46,004 nt of DNA from Bacteroidales bacterium (GTDB taxonomy: Bacteria; Bacteroidota; Bacteroidia; Bacteroidales; GWF2-38-335): the NCBI GenBank assembly GCA_016936815.1, contig JAFGXD010000190.1, forward strand, positions 1 to 46,004, in the 5' to 3' direction. Positions 1-9,624 of this stretch are shown piece by piece. The notes under the pieces were generated by a model. It worked only from the letters and a program-made list of their open reading frames with translations, searched no databases and was not told the DNA's origin. Both the position numbers and the translations under genes were made by a program. The stretch's first letter is position 1; every line of letters starts with the position of its first letter.

Positions 1-73
1 AATCGTGGACAAGAAAAAATAAATGTAAATTGCTTATTTTGAGTTTTATAGAAAGTTTTTATTTAATTTTTAG

Positions 74-89
74 TGGACACTAGTGTTCA
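74..89. repeat. near-perfect 16-bp palindrome downstream of the first kinase gene
   Basis: The sequence TGGACACTAGTGTTCA is a dyad with a perfect 10-base core (ACACTAGTGT) and one mismatched pair outside it. It lies about 35 bases beyond the stop of the minus-strand kinase gene and could be an operator for a gene beyond the left edge. There is no T-run, so a terminator is unlikely. The role is unknown. Confidence 0.4.
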
Positions 90-122
90 AATATAGCTTG
101 TTAATATTAAATAATCAAGAGT

Positions 123-3100
123 TTACAAAACAAACTTACTAAGTATTTCACGGATTTTTTCCTTTCTAACAGGTTTTGAAAGATAATAGTTACAACCTGC
201 TTCCAAGGCTTTTGTTTCGTCTTCGGGCATGGCATAAGCTGTTTGTGCAATAATTGGAATTTCAGGATTAGTTTTTCTAATTGTTTTTGTTGCTTCAAAA
301 CCATCAATACCGGGAATCTTAATATCCATAATAATAAGGTCAATTTCTTCTGAATTTGCCAATTCAATTGCTTCATTACCGGAAATAGCCCTTATAATCT
401 TGTATCTTAACTGTTTAAGTAGGGCTTCAGTATATAGGAAACTAACCTCGTCATCTTCTACAACTAAAATATTCCTTTCTGTATCAACCGGGTTATAACT
501 AATATTTTTTTTCTCCTTTTGAATTTCTGGTTCTGCTTCAATAAAATCAATTGTAAAACTAAAAATACTGCCTTGCCCCACTGTAGATTCCACTTGTATA
601 GTTCCTCCAAGCATTTCGGCATAAGCTTTAGAAATGGAAAGACCTAAACCTGAGCCTTCGTAAGGTCTGCTAAGTTTTTGGTCGGCTTGCACAAACCGCT
701 CGAAAATAAGATTAAGCTTAGATTTTTCTATTCCCGCTCCGGTATCTTTAACAAAGAAATGCAATTTGTTGTCTTTATATTCGCCGCCAAAACATATATA
801 CCCCATTTCGGTAAATTTAATGGCGTTTTTTAGAAGGTTGGTTAAAATAGACTCTAGTTTAGCTTTGTCTGTTTTTACAATAAAAGGTTTTGGGGTAAAT
901 TTGTTTTCCAGAAAAAACGACAAACATTTTTCTTCAATTTCGCAACTAAAAAATGACTGAAAATACGTTAAAGTTTCATCAATATTAACATTTGAAAGTT
1001 TAATTGGGTTTTGTCCTGCTTCAATTTTCGAAATTTCAATAATATCATTAATTGTAGTTAGCAACCTTTCAGACGATTGCTTAACCATTCTTAAATATTG
1101 TTGTTGCTTATTTTCTTGAATATCGGGTTCCAAAAGCAAATCTATAAAACCCATAATGCCGTTCATTGGGGTTCTAATTTCGTGACTCATATTTGCCAAA
1201 AAGGCGGTCTTAAGTTGGTCTGCTTGTTCAGCTTTTTCTTTAGCAATAAGAAGTTCACTATTTATTTCCCTTAGCTGTTCGTTTTGAATTGCTATTTCTT
1301 CATTTTTCTTATTTACTTCCGATTCGGCTTTTTTTCTATCGGTAATATCTCTGGTAACACCATGAATACCTTGTAGTTGTCCGTCAACAAAATATGGAGA
1401 AATAATTAATTCGCCCCATTTGGTTCCACCATTTTTGCAAATATATTCCAGTTCCAAGTGAATACTATAATCTATTAGCTCTTCGGGTTTATCCCTGTAA
1501 CGCTGTAGTTCCCTTCCAAAAATTCCCATTCCATACTCAACTGATTCTTTTGCAAAACGTTCCTGAATTGTTTGAGAAAGGTACTCTTCGGGTGTAAAAC
1601 CTGTAAATCTTTTTATAGAAGGTGAAACAAAAAGACTTCTGCCGTTTAAATCCATTAGCCAGATAACATCGGTAATTTTCTCGGTAATAATTTTGTATAA
1701 TTTCTGACTTTCCTGCAAGGCATTTTCAGCTTTTTTACGGTCGGTAATTTCACGCATGCTACCTGAAATGCTAATTGGTTTGTTATTGCTATCGCAAATA
1801 AGCCTTGTACTAATACTGCAAATAATAATTGAACCATCTTTGTTTTTTAAGTCAATCTCAAAGTCGGTTACTTTACCATGTTTTTTTAATTCTTCAATTA
1901 AAAGGTTTCTAACTGTGGGATTGGCGTAATATTTATTGATATTAGTATTTAGGAGATCTTCTCGTTTGTACAAACCTTTAGAAATTATTTCTATTGAAGG
2001 ACTTACCTCCAAAATAGTACCATCTAAAGCAGTTTCATAAAAAACATCCTGAAGAGAATCGAATAGAGAGCGATATTTCATTTCACTTTTCCTAAGTTCT
2101 TCTTCGGCATTTTTTCTCTTGTATGCAATTGAAGCCTGATTGCAAAAAGCTTCAATTGTACTGATATTTGTTATATCATAATTTTTTTCGAAAAACATAA
2201 CTGCATTTGCAACAATATTACCATCGGAAACAACCGCAACACCATAAATCTTATCAATATTTAATAGTTTTTCTATTGTTTTTGCCAAAGGTTTTGGTAT
2301 TTGTTTAAAACTTAATTCATGAATGCCCTTAGTAAAAATTGTAACTTTGCCTTCTGCCAATTCTAAAAAGTCATCTGTGTACTTAATTGTTTTTCCAATA
2401 GGACTATAACCTAAAAAAGATGTAACTTTGCTAATTCTTGTATTTGTGCCATATAAGGCTTCTGTTGTAAGGGTTTTATTTGAACTGCAAACAGAATTTA
2501 CAACTATATATGCCTCAGGCACAAGTTCGTATAGTTTCTGACCAATAATTTTATAAAAATCTTCGGTTTCTTCGGATGCAATAAAATTCATTGCAGAATT
2601 TGCAAGAAAATTAATATATCCCAAATGTTTATCTATGGCCTCCTGAAATGCCTTATTTGCAGTTATTTCACGGATATAACTACCAACACCAACTTTTCCG
2701 TTTGTTAATGGAACAGGAAATTTTCTAACCTCAAAAACTTTATTATCAATTATTTCTTCTTCAATTATTAATGTGTTGTATTCTATGGCTTTAATATCAG
2801 ATTGTCTACATTTTTCTGCAATTTCAGAAGGCATTAGGTCAAAATCAGTTTTGCCAATTATTTCTTCAACCGGTTTGCCAATAAAAGCTGCATTTTGCTC
2901 ATTAATAAGAGAATATTGAAATTTTTCATTTTTTAAGAAAACAAAATCCTCTGTTGCATTAATAAATCGAACATACCTTTCTTCAATTTGCTTTCTTTCT
3001 GTAATATCTCTTAATATTCCCAAAACCAGATAAGGCTTGTTGTTTTTATAAATTACTGAAGAGTTAACCTCAATATTTCTTATTTCCTTATCTTTTGTAA

Positions 3101-4280
3101 TTGCTGTGTATTCCTGTATTGGGAAATTAATGTTTAGAGCTCGTTTATTAAGGTTTTCAATAACTGTTTTGCCTTCTTCCGGCATAACCAAATGCTGTAA
3201 ATTACTTAAACTTTCAAGCATTTCGGATTGGTTTTTGTAACCAAAAAAACTACTGCAAGCCTTGTTAATGGCAATTATTTTACCATCAAATTCAGAAAGA
3301 GTGATAGGATCCGGAGAGGTTTCAATTAAATTTCTGTATAAGTTCTCGCTATCAACCAATCTGGATTCGGTAATATTTCGTTTTATGGCAATGCTACTTT
3401 GATTAATAATTGTTTCAATAAAAGAAATATTATTTAGATTTTTTTCTTTTTGAAGAATAACAACCCCACCATACAGTTTATCGTTCCATGTAAAGCCCAT
3501 AACATGAACTTTTTTAATACCCAAAAAGTTCTCAAGAGCCTTACAAATAGTTTTAGCAATTCGCCTTCCGGTTAATGGAAACAGACCTTCAGGAATTTCT
3601 TCAAGTTTCTTGCTTTTATACTTATGTAATTCTTCTTCTTTAATATCCTTTATATGAAACTCAACATCCATGGGATCTTGACCAAGTATTTTAGATATGT
3701 TTTTTAATTTTTCGGAAAGTCCAAAAATTCTTTTGATTTTTAGAAAATCACGGTCGAAGTTATAATCACAAACTAATACAATATTTCCGGGGATTTGATT
3801 ATTAATGGCATTTCCAACCAAATCGAATAATTCATCAAGATTCTCGACACCAACAAGTTTGGCAGTTATTTTGGCCAAAGCAGTTTGCAGATTTGTGTTT
3901 TCCTCTAACTTTTCATGTGCATATTTCCAATCTGTTATATCTGTAAAAACAGCCATAGTTGCCTTACCTTTGGGCATATCCAGCAGACTTACGGAGGTTT
4001 TAACATAGAAAATACTTCCATCTTTTTTTCTACACTTAATTTCATAAGAATCCGAAACTGAAAGTCCATTTTCTCTGTCTTTGGCATTTTTTGCAAATAT
4101 CTTCTCGTATTCCTTATCTACCAAAAACGAAATTGGTTTTCCAATTAGTTCTTCCGGAGAGTTGAATCCTGTCATTTTTAAATATTGCCTATTGCAGAAA
4201 ACATACTTAAAGTCTCGTGAAATTGCAATTGCAACAGGAGCATTTTCTATTAGTAACTGCCAATTTTTCTCTAATAACAT
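123..4280 (-). CDS. Cytosolic hybrid sensor histidine kinase, five PAS, two GAF-like modules, receiver
   Basis: A 1385-aa protein that should autophosphorylate on a histidine and pass phosphate to its own receiver. Approximate order: PAS 5-120, GAF-like 125-305, PAS 312-430, PAS 436-545, GAF-like 552-725, two PAS 733-985, coiled coil, HisKA with SHEIRTPMNG and phospho-acceptor H1033, HATPase with an N-box (NLLKNAIKFTE) and G-boxes (DTGAGI, GSGLGLSI), and receiver about 1270-1385 with phospho-acceptor D1319 and the conserved Lys in LSKPV. I see no signal peptide or membrane segment, so it probably senses intracellular signals. The two GAF-like modules resemble each other and share NIS-x-IE and NQ-x-SIA-x-KR near their ends. 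It is the last of three kinase genes; its ATG lies 17 bases after the stop of the preceding one. No Hpt or DNA-binding domain is present, and the ligands are unknown. Confidence 0.93.
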   Translation of the reverse strand: MLLEKNWQLLIENAPVAIAISRDFKYVFCNRQYLKMTGFNSPEELIGKPISFLVDKEYEKIFAKNAKDRENGLSVSDSYEIKCRKKDGSIFYVKTSVSLLDMPKGKATMAVFTDITDWKYAHEKLEENTNLQTALAKITAKLVGVENLDELFDLVGNAINNQIPGNIVLVCDYNFDRDFLKIKRIFGLSEKLKNISKILGQDPMDVEFHIKDIKEEELHKYKSKKLEEIPEGLFPLTGRRIAKTICKALENFLGIKKVHVMGFTWNDKLYGGVVILQKEKNLNNISFIETIINQSSIAIKRNITESRLVDSENLYRNLIETSPDPITLSEFDGKIIAINKACSSFFGYKNQSEMLESLSNLQHLVMPEEGKTVIENLNKRALNINFPIQEYTAITKDKEIRNIEVNSSVIYKNNKPYLVLGILRDITERKQIEERYVRFINATEDFVFLKNEKFQYSLINEQNAAFIGKPVEEIIGKTDFDLMPSEIAEKCRQSDIKAIEYNTLIIEEEIIDNKVFEVRKFPVPLTNGKVGVGSYIREITANKAFQEAIDKHLGYINFLANSAMNFIASEETEDFYKIIGQKLYELVPEAYIVVNSVCSSNKTLTTEALYGTNTRISKVTSFLGYSPIGKTIKYTDDFLELAEGKVTIFTKGIHELSFKQIPKPLAKTIEKLLNIDKIYGVAVVSDGNIVANAVMFFEKNYDITNISTIEAFCNQASIAYKRKNAEEELRKSEMKYRSLFDSLQDVFYETALDGTILEVSPSIEIISKGLYKREDLLNTNINKYYANPTVRNLLIEELKKHGKVTDFEIDLKNKDGSIIICSISTRLICDSNNKPISISGSMREITDRKKAENALQESQKLYKIITEKITDVIWLMDLNGRSLFVSPSIKRFTGFTPEEYLSQTIQERFAKESVEYGMGIFGRELQRYRDKPEELIDYSIHLELEYICKNGGTKWGELIISPYFVDGQLQGIHGVTRDITDRKKAESEVNKKNEEIAIQNEQLREINSELLIAKEKAEQADQLKTAFLANMSHEIRTPMNGIMGFIDLLLEPDIQENKQQQYLRMVKQSSERLLTTINDIIEISKIEAGQNPIKLSNVNIDETLTYFQSFFSCEIEEKCLSFFLENKFTPKPFIVKTDKAKLESILTNLLKNAIKFTEMGYICFGGEYKDNKLHFFVKDTGAGIEKSKLNLIFERFVQADQKLSRPYEGSGLGLSISKAYAEMLGGTIQVESTVGQGSIFSFTIDFIEAEPEIQKEKKNISYNPVDTERNILVVEDDEVSFLYTEALLKQLRYKIIRAISGNEAIELANSEEIDLIIMDIKIPGIDGFEATKTIRKTNPEIPIIAQTAYAMPEDETKALEAGCNYYLSKPVRKEKIREILSKFVL

Positions 4281-4297
4281 AGCTAATTATTAAATTA

Positions 4298-6976
4298 TTA
4301 TTTTTTTATATTTTTTCTAATCAAGTCGAGAAGCTTTACTGCTGATATTGGTTTGGAAATATAATCGTCGAAGCCCGAATTAAGAATTTCTTCCCTTTCT
4401 GTTGAAAGAGCAAAAGCAGTTTGGGCAATTATTGGTAAATTGCTCCTTAAAGCCTTAATCTCTTTTGTGGCGTCCATTCCATTTTTTAGGGGCATTTTTA
4501 TATCCATAAGAATCAGGTCTATTTCCGGATGTTTAATTGCTTGCTCAACAGCTTCTTCGCCATTCCTGGCAAGAATTAGCGAAAACTTGTTTTTTTCAAG
4601 CATTTCTTGTAATAGAATAATATTGTCTTCTTCATCGTCGGCAACCAAAATAGTTGAAGATTCGTAATTCGTTGTAATTGATTCTTGATATGTTTTCATA
4701 ATATTTTTGGGTGTTTCCTGATTTTTTAAAGTTTTTAATTTAAAGCTGAAACGGCTTCCTTTGCCGGGAGAAGAACTGAGGGTTATTTCAGACCCAAGTA
4801 GTTTTACTAGCGAACCGGCAATTGAAAGTCCCAAACCCACACCTTTTCCAGCCAAATAGCTCTTTTGGTTAACCTGCCTGAATCTTTCGAATACACTTTT
4901 ATGTTCTTCAATTGGAATTCCAATGCCTGAATCTTCAACAAAAATTTCTGCAATTTCGTTTTCTATTTTGTATCCAAAAGAAATTTCCCCTTTTTCGGTA
5001 AATTTAATGGAATTTTGAAGGAAATTATTTACAATTTGTCTAATTCTATTAGCATCTGAAGAAACAATGCAGTTCAGAAATTCAGGCTTTACCTCGTAAA
5101 TAAAGTTTATACCTTTTTCAGAAGCCTGCTTTTCAAAATGGAATTTTAAATCGTAAAGAGTTTGGTGCAAACTAATTGCAGTATTTCTAATACTTATCTG
5201 ATTGGCTTCAATTTTGCTAATATCAATTAAATCGTTAATAATTGTCATTAATTGATTACCGCTTTTTTTAATAATATTCAGATATTTTTCTTTAGTTTCT
5301 TTATTTAATTCATCATCGGTAAGAAGATCGGAAAAACCTAAAATTGAATTCATTGGTGTACGAATTTCGTGACTCATATTGGCCAGAAAAACAGATTTTA
5401 GTTTATCGGCCTCCACAGCCTTCTCCTTTGTGGCAACAAGTTCTTGTTGGGCTTTAACTCTATCGTTAACATTTCTGCTTGCACCTAGTATTATTATTTG
5501 GCCTGATTTCGGACATCTTAAAGCCTTTGCAGAAATCTCGACCCATATTAAATTGCCGTTTTTGTGGTGTTGTTGAATTAAGAAATTTGAAGAAGGAGCC
5601 TTTGGGTGGAGTTGATCTTCATTAATATTCTTTAATGCACTTTTGGCCATTTCACGAGATTCTTCAGACATAGTTTCAATGAAATTCTCATTCATGGCTT
5701 CTTCAACCGTTAAACCTCTTAAATGAAAAACGGAAGGGCTAATATATTCAAATTTTCCGGAGGCAATATTTAATCTCCAAATAACATCTGTTGCATTTTC
5801 GGCAATCATACGGTATTTTTCTTCCGATTCGGCCAAAGCTAATGAATTTTTCTTTTGTTCAGTAATATTAATTACAGTTGAAAGAATAAATTTCTGATTA
5901 TTAGAGTTTAAAATAGAAAGAGATAAAAGGGCAGTAATTATTTTTCCTGATTTTGATACAAACTCACATTCTTCGTTTTCAATAAAACCTTTTTCAATCA
6001 GTTTGCTAACTAGTCTATTCCTCTCATTTGCATCTTTAAAAACCCCAAGATCATGAGATGTTTTTCCAATTACTTCTTCTCTGGTATATTCCAATTCTCT
6101 TGTAAAAGCATTGTTTATCTCAAAATATTTTCCGGTTTCAAGATAAGTTAAAGTAATAACAACAGGGCTATTATTAAAGGCTGCAGCGAATTTTTTTTCT
6201 GAATAATAAAGTGCAGTTTCAAGATTCTTTCTTTCTGTAATATCAAGCATTGCACCTACAAGCCCAATAATTTCATCATTTTGATTTTTAAAAGGCGATT
6301 TATGAAACATAAAATGTCTTAAAACATTATTTTTTCCCAAAACATCGGCTTCGTAAATTTGTATTTCACCTTTCTGAAGTATTTCCATATCGGCATTGTG
6401 GTATATTTTTGCCAAATTTTCTGGTGCAATGTCGAAGGGTGTTTTTCCTATTATTTCTTCTTTGGAAATTCCGAAATAGTCAGCAAATTTTTGATTGCAT
6501 CCAATATATAAACCTTTTTTGTCTTTATAAAAAACAGGAGCTGCTATTGCATCAATAATGGTTGAAAGGAGTTTTTCATTTTCAGTAATAATCTTTTCTG
6601 CATTTTTTTCTTTTGTAATATCCAGAATTGTAAAACTATAGCCTTTCGACAAATCCTTTGAATCTATTGCAGCGGAACTAATTTTAACATCAATTATTTG
6701 CCCGTCTTTTTTTTTATATTTTGTTTCTATTATACCAACGCCTGTTTTTTCAATTTGCAAATACTTCTCTTTACCAACTCTTTCGTATTCTTCTTTAGAA
6801 ACGTAAAGTATGGCAGAATCTTTTCCAATAATTTCTTTACGAGAGTAACCAACAATTGAGCAAAATTTATCGTTTACCTCCAAAATCACTCTGTTTTTTA
6901 CAAAACCAATTCCAATTGGGGCGGCCTTATAAACACTTTGAAGTATAGCGTTTTTTTCATCAAAATTGTTTGTCAT
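4298..6976 (-). CDS. Cytosolic hybrid sensor histidine kinase, four PAS, receiver
   Basis: An 892-aa hybrid kinase. The open frame extends to a TTG at 6988, but the ATG at 6976 (MTNNFDEKN) sits just before the first PAS domain and is preferred. Approximate domains: PAS 6-120, PAS 125-245, PAS 250-375, PAS 380-500, HisKA with SHEIRTPMNS and H536, HATPase with NFLQNSIKFTE and the G-boxes DSGIGI and GVGLGLSI, a linker of about 40 residues, then a receiver with D825 in LILMDIKMP and Lys in YISKP. There are no membrane segments. It is the middle gene of a three-kinase series: 55 bases follow the upstream kinase stop and 17 bases precede the downstream ATG, so co-transcription is likely. Several PAS domains carry the usual IGK-x-x-x-D and DITE-x-K signatures. 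The signal is unknown. Confidence 0.93.
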   Translation of the reverse strand: MTNNFDEKNAILQSVYKAAPIGIGFVKNRVILEVNDKFCSIVGYSRKEIIGKDSAILYVSKEEYERVGKEKYLQIEKTGVGIIETKYKKKDGQIIDVKISSAAIDSKDLSKGYSFTILDITKEKNAEKIITENEKLLSTIIDAIAAPVFYKDKKGLYIGCNQKFADYFGISKEEIIGKTPFDIAPENLAKIYHNADMEILQKGEIQIYEADVLGKNNVLRHFMFHKSPFKNQNDEIIGLVGAMLDITERKNLETALYYSEKKFAAAFNNSPVVITLTYLETGKYFEINNAFTRELEYTREEVIGKTSHDLGVFKDANERNRLVSKLIEKGFIENEECEFVSKSGKIITALLSLSILNSNNQKFILSTVINITEQKKNSLALAESEEKYRMIAENATDVIWRLNIASGKFEYISPSVFHLRGLTVEEAMNENFIETMSEESREMAKSALKNINEDQLHPKAPSSNFLIQQHHKNGNLIWVEISAKALRCPKSGQIIILGASRNVNDRVKAQQELVATKEKAVEADKLKSVFLANMSHEIRTPMNSILGFSDLLTDDELNKETKEKYLNIIKKSGNQLMTIINDLIDISKIEANQISIRNTAISLHQTLYDLKFHFEKQASEKGINFIYEVKPEFLNCIVSSDANRIRQIVNNFLQNSIKFTEKGEISFGYKIENEIAEIFVEDSGIGIPIEEHKSVFERFRQVNQKSYLAGKGVGLGLSIAGSLVKLLGSEITLSSSPGKGSRFSFKLKTLKNQETPKNIMKTYQESITTNYESSTILVADDEEDNIILLQEMLEKNKFSLILARNGEEAVEQAIKHPEIDLILMDIKMPLKNGMDATKEIKALRSNLPIIAQTAFALSTEREEILNSGFDDYISKPISAVKLLDLIRKNIKK

Positions 6977-7031
6977 TATATGCAGCAAAATATTAGTACC
7001 CGTTTATATACTGAAATTCAGTTATTTTGTT

Positions 7032-9404
7032 TCAAAAAGAGACCTTAAAGTATTTAGAAATTAAATTTATTAATTCCGTCTGTTTAGCAGGTTTAGAAAT
7101 ATAATCGTCGCAACCTTCATCAATAAGTTTTTCGTTATCGCCCATCATTGCATAAGCAGTATAGGCAATAATTTTTATTTCAGGGTTATGTGTTTTAATT
7201 ATTTTTGTTGCTTCAATACCCGACATAACGGGCATTTTAATATCCATAATAATTAACTTTATATTTGGATTCCTTTTAACAATATCCACAGCTTCTTTGC
7301 CGTTGTTGGCTCTTAGCAAAGAAATTCCGGTTTTTTCTAAAATAGTTTCTAAATAGAAATAGTTAATATCTTCGTCCTCTGCAATAAGCACTTGCATAGT
7401 TTTCGATTTATTTTCAGACATAGCAGAATTTATTTTTGATTTGTTATATGATTCTACCTTAATAACCGGAATTTTAACAGTAAAAGAAGTTCCTTTACCA
7501 AATTCGGATTCAACAGAAATTGAGCCACCCAGTAATTCTGAAAAAGCTGTAGCAATAGAAAGACCAAGGCCTGCTCCTCCAAAATCGGCTGCAATTTTTT
7601 GATCGGATTGTACAAAATGTTTAAATATTTTTTCTATATGTTCTGGTTTAATACCAACACCTGTGTCTGTAACCTTAAAAACAATTATATTTTCAGTTAA
7701 TTCGCATTTTAGCTCTACAAATCCTTTAGAAGTAAACTTAAAAGCATTGTGGAGTAGGTGGTTAATTATTTGACGGATTTTTGCTTCATCGGAAACTATT
7801 TTCAAATTTTTTATTTTACAATTAAGCCTAAAATCCAGACTCTTAGCAATAGCGAGGTCTTGAAAACTGTTAGTAAGCCCTTTTATGAGGTCGGAAACAA
7901 TAAACTCTTCGTTTTTAAGAGAAATTTGTTTAGTTTCAATTTTGCTTATATCCACAATATCGCTAATTATTTGAAGAAGCTTATTTGAAGAGTTAATTAC
8001 AATTTCGGAATATCTTCTACGGTTTTCTATGGAAATATTGTCTTGGGCAAAAAGTTCAGAAAAACCTATAATTGAGTTCATTGGAGTTCTAATTTCGTGT
8101 GAAATATTCGAAAGAAATGCAGATTTTAATCTTTCTGATTCTTCGGCTTTTTCTTTTGCAAAAAATAGTTCTTCGTTAATTTTTTTGTACTCTTGATTTT
8201 GTAATTCTATTTCTTTTTGTTTTTTAAGAAGCTCAATTTCAGCAATTTTTCTGTCGGTAATATCGTTTAATATTACTGCAAACTGGTTTGGTAATGGTTG
8301 ATAAGCTGTAAGTTCGTAATACTTATCTATATTTTTCGCATAGTTTTCTGTAAAATATGGTTTGCCTGTAATAGCTACATTAAAGAAAATTTCATACCAT
8401 TTGTCTTCAATTGGTAGTTTCAACTCTTTAGTAGTTTTATTAAGAACAATTTCTTTTTTCAGGCCTGTGTATTTTTCGAAAATTTCGTTAATAAGAACAT
8501 ACTTATAATCTATGGGTTCTCCTTTTTTGTCGAAGACCAGTTCGTGCACTGCAAGGCCTTGATTCATTTGGGACACTAAATGCCTAAATTCATTCTCGTT
8601 TTTTTGCAGTTTTTCAATTAGTTCTCTGTTTTGATTTTCTCTTAAAATTCTCTCAGTAATATCTCTTCCTGTTTCAACAGCACCAATTATTTTGTTGTTA
8701 TCATCGTAAACGGGAAAAGATTTTATTAGCCATGTTCTATTCTGTTTATCAGTGTGTTGTGTTTCACATACAATTCCTGAATCTATAGCAACCCTTACAG
8801 GGCAACCCTGACATTCTTTATTAGCACCAAACCAAATTTGGTAACATTTTTTTTGCCTTAGTTCATCATCAGTACAACCGGTATATTTTTTTGTAGCCTT
8901 ATTAGACCATGTGTAATTATGGTTCAAATCCTGAAAGGCTATCCAGTCGGTCATTGAATCCATAATTAATTGTTTTTCCTTTTGGTTGTTTTTCAAAAGA
9001 ATATTTGCTTTTTCTAGCTCTATATTTTCAATAAGTTGCTTATCGGCAATGACTTCTGCCATTCCTGTAACGCCAATTATTTTTCTGGTCTCATCGAATA
9101 TTGGAGAAATACTAACCAATATGGGTATTTCAAGTTTATCTTTTGTAATAAATGTAAATTTGCCTATAAAAGCTTCGTCTTTGTTAAAACTTTCCATTAA
9201 AGATTCCATTCCATTATAGCCTTTTCCCGGAGTTGCAAAATCGGTTATAGGTTTCGAAATCATCTCTTCTGCTTTGTATCCAAGTAAATCGGTTGTTTTC
9301 CTATTTACAAAAAAGATTATACCGGATTTATCGGCACATATTACCGCAACAGGTAAATTATTGAATGCAAGAAATGTTAGATTCTCTATTTTATTTGTAC
9401 TCAT
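7032..9404 (-). CDS. Cytosolic hybrid sensor histidine kinase with a four-cysteine PAS domain
   Basis: A 790-aa hybrid kinase, first of the three in transcription order. Approximate domains: PAS 10-125, cysteine-rich PAS 140-255, a third PAS-like domain 270-385, coiled coil 385-430, HisKA with SHEIRTPMNS and H436, HATPase 540-655 (NHLLHNAFKFTS, DTGVGI, GAGLGLSI) and receiver 670-790 with D721 and Lys in YISKP. The second PAS carries cysteines at 187, 198, 201 and 213, including C-x-x-C-P, a spacing that recurs in some PAS sensors and could bind a metal or respond to redox state (inference). There is no membrane segment. The 220 bases upstream hold a possible TANNTTTG box (TATTTTTG, complement of 9447-9454), so this gene may head a three-kinase operon. 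The start is ATG. Confidence 0.93.
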   Translation of the reverse strand: MSTNKIENLTFLAFNNLPVAVICADKSGIIFFVNRKTTDLLGYKAEEMISKPITDFATPGKGYNGMESLMESFNKDEAFIGKFTFITKDKLEIPILVSISPIFDETRKIIGVTGMAEVIADKQLIENIELEKANILLKNNQKEKQLIMDSMTDWIAFQDLNHNYTWSNKATKKYTGCTDDELRQKKCYQIWFGANKECQGCPVRVAIDSGIVCETQHTDKQNRTWLIKSFPVYDDNNKIIGAVETGRDITERILRENQNRELIEKLQKNENEFRHLVSQMNQGLAVHELVFDKKGEPIDYKYVLINEIFEKYTGLKKEIVLNKTTKELKLPIEDKWYEIFFNVAITGKPYFTENYAKNIDKYYELTAYQPLPNQFAVILNDITDRKIAEIELLKKQKEIELQNQEYKKINEELFFAKEKAEESERLKSAFLSNISHEIRTPMNSIIGFSELFAQDNISIENRRRYSEIVINSSNKLLQIISDIVDISKIETKQISLKNEEFIVSDLIKGLTNSFQDLAIAKSLDFRLNCKIKNLKIVSDEAKIRQIINHLLHNAFKFTSKGFVELKCELTENIIVFKVTDTGVGIKPEHIEKIFKHFVQSDQKIAADFGGAGLGLSIATAFSELLGGSISVESEFGKGTSFTVKIPVIKVESYNKSKINSAMSENKSKTMQVLIAEDEDINYFYLETILEKTGISLLRANNGKEAVDIVKRNPNIKLIIMDIKMPVMSGIEATKIIKTHNPEIKIIAYTAYAMMGDNEKLIDEGCDDYISKPAKQTELINLISKYFKVSF

Positions 9405-9446
9405 GGATAAATTCAGAAAATTTTAATAAAGATAAATAAATACACA

Positions 9447-9454
9447 CAAAAATA
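9447..9454 (-). promoter_or_regulatory. possible -7 box for the three-kinase operon
   Basis: Read on the minus strand this is TATTTTTG, an exact match to the Bacteroidota -7 consensus TANNTTTG, 42 bases before the ATG at 9404. I do not see a matching TTTG at the expected distance upstream, and such boxes occur by chance in AT-rich DNA. Confidence 0.3.
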
Positions 9455-9624
9455 AGATAATATGATTAGGTATTTTTACTCTATTTTTTGGTAAACAGTT
9501 TGATTTTCCGATTTTTTAGCGAGCTCATGGAATAGTTTGGAACTCAGGCATTCCAAATGACACATAGTTTTTAATCTGTAGAAACAAAAAAAATGAAATA
9601 TACTTATAGGTTTTTTATTAGTAA

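Noticed and set aside
1-110. Possible insertion-sequence end at the left edge (GTGGAC at 5-10 and in the palindrome near 74)
   Set aside because: No transposase, no paired terminal repeat and no target duplication is visible; kept only as a palindrome.
9536-9557. TTTGGAA and TTCCAAA dyad between the lipoprotein and kinase genes as a terminator
   Set aside because: Seven AT-rich pairs, eight-base loop and no T-run on the relevant strand; too weak to call.
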